Assembly: GCA_002009475.1 (NCBI GenBank)
Contig: AYTS01000079.1
Span: 1 to 35,568 of the forward strand
Direction of reading: 5' to 3'
DNA: 35,568 bases
Source of the DNA: Candidatus Brocadia carolinensis
Lineage (GTDB): Bacteria > Planctomycetota > Brocadiia > Brocadiales > Brocadiaceae
The position numbers were made by a program, and so were the translations under genes. The stretch's first letter is position 1. Each line of letters opens with the position of its first letter. The notes under the pieces are model-generated. The model did no database searches and was not told where the DNA came from. It saw only the letters and a list, made by a program, of their open reading frames with translations. Below, one piece after another: positions 31,516 to 35,568 of this stretch.

Positions 31516-32790
31516 ATGACACAGCTACAAATGGCCAGAAAAAATACCGTTACACCAGAGATGATGCAGGTTGCAAAGGATGAGGGCATTGACCCTGAAT
31601 TTATCAGGGAGCGAATTGCCGAGGGCAAGATGGTGATTCCGGTAAATCACAAGCGTAAAGCTACAAAAGTTTGCGGTATTGGCACAGGCCTCAAAACGAA
31701 GGTTAATGCCAACATTGGAACATCAGCCGATTATGCCGATGTCGCCAGAGAGATCGATAAATTACGGGCGGCGGAAGAGGCAGGCGCTGACGCAGTAATG
31801 GACCTGAGTACCGGCGGCGATTTACGGTCGATACGGAAAAAGATTGTCGGATCGGCATCCGTTGCCATAGGGAGTGTGCCTGTTTATGAGGCTGCCGTCA
31901 AGGCCGTTCAGCAGAAACGGTCGATTGTTGATATGACCGCAACTGACATGCTTGAAGCCGTACGGTTACACTGTGAGGATGGGGTGGATTTTATTACCGT
32001 GCATTGCGGCGCCACAAAAGGGGTGCTCAAACATCTGAAAGAAAATAAACGCATTTGCGGTGTGGTAAGCCGCGGCGGGACGTTTTTAGTAGAATGGATG
32101 ATTCACAACGGCAGGGAAAATCCTCTGTATGAAAACTACGATGAGATACTGTCTATAGCCAAAGAATATGACGTGACTCTGAGCCTGGGGGATGCCATGC
32201 GACCGGGCGCCCTGGCAGATGCGTTTGATCGGGCGCAGGTGTACGAGCTCAACGTGCTTGCAGAGCTTGCACAAAGGGCGCTGGATAACGGCGTGCAGGT
32301 GATGGTGGAAGGGCCGGGACACGTGCCCTTAAATCAGGTGACGGCACAGGTTCAATTGCAAAAGGAACTCTGTAAAGGGGTGCCTTTTTATGTGCTTGGA
32401 CCCATTGTCACGGACGTCGCTCCCGGATATGACCATATTACCTCTGCCATTGGCGGGGCGATAGCGGCTGCTGCCGGGGCAGACTTCTTATGCTATGTAA
32501 CGCCTACGGAACATCTGAGCCTGCCCAGCCCGATTGATGTAAGGAATGGAGTCATGGCAGCGCGGATTGCCGCCCATGCGGCTGATATTGCCAAGGGTGT
32601 AAAATCGGCATGGGAGTGGGATAAAAAGATGTCGCAATTCAGGCGAAAGCGGGATTGGGAAGGTCAGTTCAGCACGTGCATTGATCCTGTGGTGGCAAGA
32701 AGTATCCGTGAAAAGGGACGCCCCCAAAATGACGAGGTCTGTTCCATGTGCGCTGAATACTGTGTATTCAAGCTCAGCGACAAGGTATAG
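31516..32790 (+). CDS. thiC: Phosphomethylpyrimidine synthase ThiC
   Basis: 424 residues, a radical SAM enzyme that turns aminoimidazole ribotide into HMP-phosphate for thiamine. The barrel motifs GIGTGLKTKVNANIGTS, DLSTGGDL, VHCGATKG, SRGGTFL, SLGDAMRPG, VEGPGHVPLNQV and GPIVTDVAPGYDHI are intact, and the C-terminal cluster-binding motif CSMCAEYC is present. The length fits the short form found in anaerobes. It starts 18 bases after the pseudouridine synthase gene, leaving no room for a separate TPP riboswitch leader; none was recognised upstream of the block. Confidence 0.95.
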   Translation: MTQLQMARKNTVTPEMMQVAKDEGIDPEFIRERIAEGKMVIPVNHKRKATKVCGIGTGLKTKVNANIGTSADYADVAREIDKLRAAEEAGADAVMDLSTGGDLRSIRKKIVGSASVAIGSVPVYEAAVKAVQQKRSIVDMTATDMLEAVRLHCEDGVDFITVHCGATKGVLKHLKENKRICGVVSRGGTFLVEWMIHNGRENPLYENYDEILSIAKEYDVTLSLGDAMRPGALADAFDRAQVYELNVLAELAQRALDNGVQVMVEGPGHVPLNQVTAQVQLQKELCKGVPFYVLGPIVTDVAPGYDHITSAIGGAIAAAAGADFLCYVTPTEHLSLPSPIDVRNGVMAARIAAHAADIAKGVKSAWEWDKKMSQFRRKRDWEGQFSTCIDPVVARSIREKGRPQNDEVCSMCAEYCVFKLSDKV

Positions 32791-32900
32791 TCAGAATCTT
32801 GCATGAGCGCAAGGCTCCGGTTGTGATTAGGGTATGAACGAAAATACACTCCAAAGCTCAGGAGAATAAGGCAAAGCAGGTGAAAACAGTTGTCCGTCTC

Positions 32901-33692
32901 TTAATTGCTAAAAGCTGACCGTTGAATGCTTGCCGATACTTGACTCATCTGCTGGTCGTAGCGGGTGTACATATCCGCAAGCTTCTGATAAATTCCCTTG
33001 ATAAGTGCGGTATTATTCCTGAGAGAAATATTCCAGGAGCATTGCTCATCTTCAAAAGATTCCGTAAATTTTGGAATCATTTTATCAGCCGTACCAGGTA
33101 TTTGATTATGCCGTAACACCAGGGTCTGCATACGTTCTTCTTTCCCATGAATCATCTCTTCAGGAATAATCCCGTTCCACTCCTTCGAAAAACCCTCCAC
33201 GATAAATGCCCTGCCATGTTTATCAAACAATTGATACCATACATGAGCAAAGGCAACCGAAGTACTCTTGTCTACAACCCAGCCCCAAACAATATCCCCA
33301 TCAATGTCCAATGCAGACAATTGAGAAAAGAACAGAAAAACCGAATCTTCGCAGTCGCCTTTCTTGCTCTGTCTTGTTTCTAACGGGGTTTGCCAGTAAT
33401 CTGTTTTTGGTGGTTCGGAACAGTAAGCGATATCGAAGGCGATTTCCTTATAGGCCTCGTAGATTTGCTTGCCATTGTTGAAGGTATTGGTACACCATTC
33501 TCTGTAGAGTGGATTATCAGGTATGCTGTTTCCCTTTGAATGATAAGTAATCGGTGGCTTTTCCGTCTGTGTATCTCCAACCGGCTTATAACCTCTCCCA
33601 GCCAGAAACAGGTCTGCATATGAAACATCAGCAAATACACTCGTACCAGGGAGGTTCATCAAAAGTATTGTGGTTGCCAACAAATATCTCAT
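32901..33692 (-). CDS. Secreted transglutaminase-like cysteine protein
   Basis: 263 residues with a signal peptide (MRYLLATTILLMNLPGTSVFA, cleavage probably near 21-22). The core KKGDCEDSVFLFFSQL (Cys about 113), VAFAHVWYQLFD (His about 149) and FIVEGFSKEW form a Cys-His-Asp/Glu arrangement as in bacterial transglutaminase-like cysteine peptidases. Two further cysteine-containing segments (WCTNTF, AYCSEPP) flank the core. The product should be exported to the space beyond the cytoplasmic membrane. It is convergent with thiC. The substrate is unknown; peptidase activity is a family inference. Confidence 0.75.
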   Translation of the reverse strand: MRYLLATTILLMNLPGTSVFADVSYADLFLAGRGYKPVGDTQTEKPPITYHSKGNSIPDNPLYREWCTNTFNNGKQIYEAYKEIAFDIAYCSEPPKTDYWQTPLETRQSKKGDCEDSVFLFFSQLSALDIDGDIVWGWVVDKSTSVAFAHVWYQLFDKHGRAFIVEGFSKEWNGIIPEEMIHGKEERMQTLVLRHNQIPGTADKMIPKFTESFEDEQCSWNISLRNNTALIKGIYQKLADMYTRYDQQMSQVSASIQRSAFSN

Positions 33693-34818
33693 ACTTATTA
33701 TCCTCCTGCATCTATAGAGTTAACGAAAATAGGTTTCTCTACAAATCCTGTTTTGATTACTGCAAACATCCTTATTTGCGAGCAGGTAACCACGAGCAGC
33801 TTTGGATAACTCTTGTTAAAGTATTTTTATCATGAATACTTTATTATTTTGCGAGATATTGCCTGTTTATCAAATTGGAGTGTTAAAGCAATGCGAGAAT
33901 TCAAATACCTTTTGTAAAGAGTCTCAGTCAAACATGAAAAGGCTGAAGGTTGATTAAATGAACCTTCGTTGTTGAAAAATCTGGCGTCTGATAAAAAACG
34001 GGACACCAGCATAAGCTAAAAATCGGTAACTAAACCCAGGGGAAAAATGCCTTCTCTGCGGAGGAGATGGTCTGGCAGAGAAGTAGTCCCGGGTTGCTAT
34101 CGTCATTATCAAGCAAGTTGAATACCTGAGCGGTTGGTAGGGTATGCAGGACAATGAAATTCTCAACGTCATCACAAAACAGATTGCCCGGGAATGGTCA
34201 ATTCGAATTTGTTTTTGAATCTCACACCCTTTGATACCCTTGAAATCAAGGGATTCTGAAATAAGCCTGTCATTATGAAAATCAGGATTCAAGATGACAA
34301 ATGGGAGATCCTTCTCTCCGTGGACAGCCTGGAAAGATTCGGACTTGTTCCTTCCCCGGGAAAAACCGGGAAAAAAGCTTGCATTCTTCTTCAATTTTCT
34401 CTTATCATCCTTTTTAAAGAAGAAACAATTTCATAGCGCAGCAAGGCTGCACCCAATTCTCCGTTGTGAAAGCGAGAGATTGCTTCGGAAAAGACCCTCG
34501 CAATGACGCAGGTTATGTCTTTGATGACATTTGAGCGCTGTCAGTGCGAGCGAAGCGAAGCAATCTTTCTCTCTTAAACAATCTGTACCTCCTGATAAGG
34601 GATAAATAGGGTTGTGAAAAAACTAACAAAAAAAGAAGTTTTTACACGGTAATACTATAAACAAAGACACTCCTGGCACCGAAATCCCGTCGATTGGTTG
34701 TAGGTCGGTTTATACCGTCTGTAGAAACCGGGATAGTTGATAAGAGAAAAATACGTAGCAGTTTTATAAGATTAAAGTTACAATGCGTAATAAGAAGCAC
34801 AGTAACTTCTTCTCTGTA
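33693..34818. other. Long intergenic region with no convincing gene
   Basis: About 1.1 kb. Frames on both strands lack ribosome binding sites and family-like content. Bases 34465-34570 carry the CGAAGCGAAGCAATC / GCTTCGG...CTCGCAATGACGC style of dispersed repeat. CCCGGGAAAAACCGGG lies at about 34356-34371. TATACCGTCTGTA at 34711-34723 is the inverse of a sequence at 34929-34941. No tRNA or other structured RNA was recognised. Confidence 0.4.
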
Positions 34819-34907
34819 TTAAATTAGGTCTTCGGCAACCTTCCTCCCTGTTTCCCCCCGTTTACGGGGGGACTATGGGGGGTGATTGAAATTCCTAAAC
34901 CTTAAAA
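34819..34907. repeat. Composite C-tract/G-tract repeat
   Basis: Reads TTAAATTAGGTCTTCGGCAA, CCCCCCGTTTACGGGGGG, then GGGGGGTGATTGAAATTCC. It has the same orientation as 7380-7541 and lies just upstream of the small membrane protein gene. Confidence 0.7.
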
Positions 34908-34928
34908 TAGTCTGTGCTTGCCGTCTTA

Positions 34929-34943
34929 TACAGACGGTATAAT
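34929..34943 (+). promoter_or_regulatory. Possible promoter/operator of the SLATT-like gene
   Basis: TATAAT (34938-34943) is a perfect -10 sequence 26 bases before ATG 34969, and it overlaps TACAGACGGTATA, whose inverse occurs at 34711-34723. CCGTCT and AGACGG also form a local dyad (34921-34937). No good -35 element is seen at 16-18 bases, which would be compatible with an activator site, but this is speculative. Confidence 0.3.
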
Positions 34944-34968
34944 CCTGTTGGCATACACAATTTGCCCC

Positions 34969-35400
34969 ATGAACAACGATCTCAACAACTCAGAATCCCG
35001 CGAGAAGCTTCATGCATACCTGATTGAGCGTGCTGCGAAATCCCGGAAACATGCACGCAAAAACGACTATATCTCTACTCTCTGCTATCTCGCTGCGATT
35101 GTCGCCAGCTTTGCTGCAACTTTGTGTGCGGCATTTGGTGATTTGCCCAAGGCAGCTATCGCTGCAATCACGGCTATTCCGGGAACTGCACTCCTGCTGA
35201 ATAGTGTCTTTTGCTTCGATAAGAAGTGCCAGTGGCACAGGAGACGAAAGTTGAAATATGATACGTTCTCCATGCGCATGAGCTACGAAGGTGCTGATGC
35301 TGCGAGCATAAGCAGAGAGCTTCGCGAGTTTGAGGAGAAGGCCGATGCTGATTATCCTCGCTTCGGCGCTTCTGGAACTCTGAAGAAAGAAGCCCTCTGA
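34969..35400 (+). CDS. Small two-helix membrane protein, SLATT-like
   Basis: 143 residues from ATG 34969. A charged N-terminal helix (SREKLHAYLIERAAKSRKHARK) leads to two adjacent membrane helices (about 35-55, LCYLAAIVASFAATLCAAF, and about 60-78, AAIAAITAIPGTALLLNSVF), then a basic, helical cytoplasmic tail (CQWHRRRKLKYDTFSMR ... REFEEKADADYP). This layout matches SLATT-type proteins, two-helix membrane effectors found in nucleotide-second-messenger immune systems. The match is by architecture, not by a diagnostic motif. No nucleotidyltransferase or SLOG partner is in the window; the right edge is 168 bases away. No clear ribosome binding site precedes the ATG. Confidence 0.55.
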   Translation: MNNDLNNSESREKLHAYLIERAAKSRKHARKNDYISTLCYLAAIVASFAATLCAAFGDLPKAAIAAITAIPGTALLLNSVFCFDKKCQWHRRRKLKYDTFSMRMSYEGADAASISRELREFEEKADADYPRFGASGTLKKEAL

Positions 35401-35568
35401 ATGACTAACCATGCGCTGCAGCAAACCGGAATATGTCAATGGAAATTAGACACTTTATTAAATAATTTAGACTCTAAAGGTAGAGTCGATATTTGTTTTG
35501 GTTGATTAATCCAGGCAGCCACAGGCATACTTGGGGGTTTAGGTGAAATTCCTTTGAAACGTTCAGGG
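35401..35568. other. Right-edge sequence without a recognised gene
   Basis: Includes TTAGACTCTAAAGGTAGAGTC, a short imperfect dyad (about 35466-35487). Nothing else is recognisable. Confidence 0.3.

Noticed and set aside
33954..34394. Minus-strand gene of 146 residues in the long spacer
   Set aside because: Its composition is unlike a folded protein, no ribosome binding site was found, and it runs through repeat-rich sequence.

Overview
The window looks like chromosome from a planctomycete, probably an anammox bacterium of the Brocadiales. This is an inference from gene content, moderate GC and dense GC-rich intergenic repeats; no marker gene in the window settles it. Most genes are housekeeping or energy genes separated by long intergenic stretches filled with repeats, MITE-like elements and decayed genes.

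Layout: (1) 1-3300: the 3' end of an IS1634-like transposase, then the ABC-F ATPase uup, then repeats. (2) 3347-9957: an NAD-dependent formate dehydrogenase set, with the molybdopterin subunit fdhA, a NuoE-like subunit broken by one base, and a NuoF-like subunit. The unrelated purine gene purQ and repeat arrays sit between fdhA and the other two. (3) 10025-12085: a radical SAM gene, then a dead RelE-type toxin/antitoxin pair whose toxin gene is split by a 267-bp MITE-like element. (4) 12584-19685: the most unusual locus, two adjacent genes that together carry three copies of a domain resembling the cytoplasmic domain of type III secretion/flagellar export gates (FlhA/SctV, FHIPEP family). One copy ends a 1750-residue membrane-anchored TPR protein; the other two lie in tandem in the second gene. 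No other flagellar or injectisome gene is visible and neither protein has the export-gate membrane domain. (5) 20135-25684: a MobB-like P-loop protein, then a minus-strand aerotolerance-type set (moxR, DUF58, BatD-like, BatA-like VWA). (6) 26107-28123: an FMN-dependent glutamate-synthase-like protein with its own strong promoter, followed by a three-repeat orphan CRISPR array. (7) 28669-32790: a compact plus-strand block of a tRNA-binding protein, recN, a pseudouridine synthase of the RluB type and thiC. (8) 32901-35400: a secreted transglutaminase-like protein, 1.2 kb of non-coding sequence, and a small two-helix membrane protein resembling SLATT effectors.

A second theme is single-base breaks. 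The NuoE-like gene, the second FHIPEP gene, the BatA-like gene and the DUF58 gene are each restored to full family length by removing one base from an A or T run of 7-9. The MobB-like gene needs one base added. The end of the NuoF-like gene may show the same fault. This must be resolved (sequencing error or real slippage/decay) before these genes are interpreted.

Working together: FdhA, NuoE-like and NuoF-like subunits would pass electrons from formate to NAD through Fe-S clusters and FMN. MoxR, DUF58, BatD-like and BatA-like proteins form a chaperone/VWA envelope system. The FHIPEP pair is proposed here as a membrane-associated ring or scaffold of unknown function.
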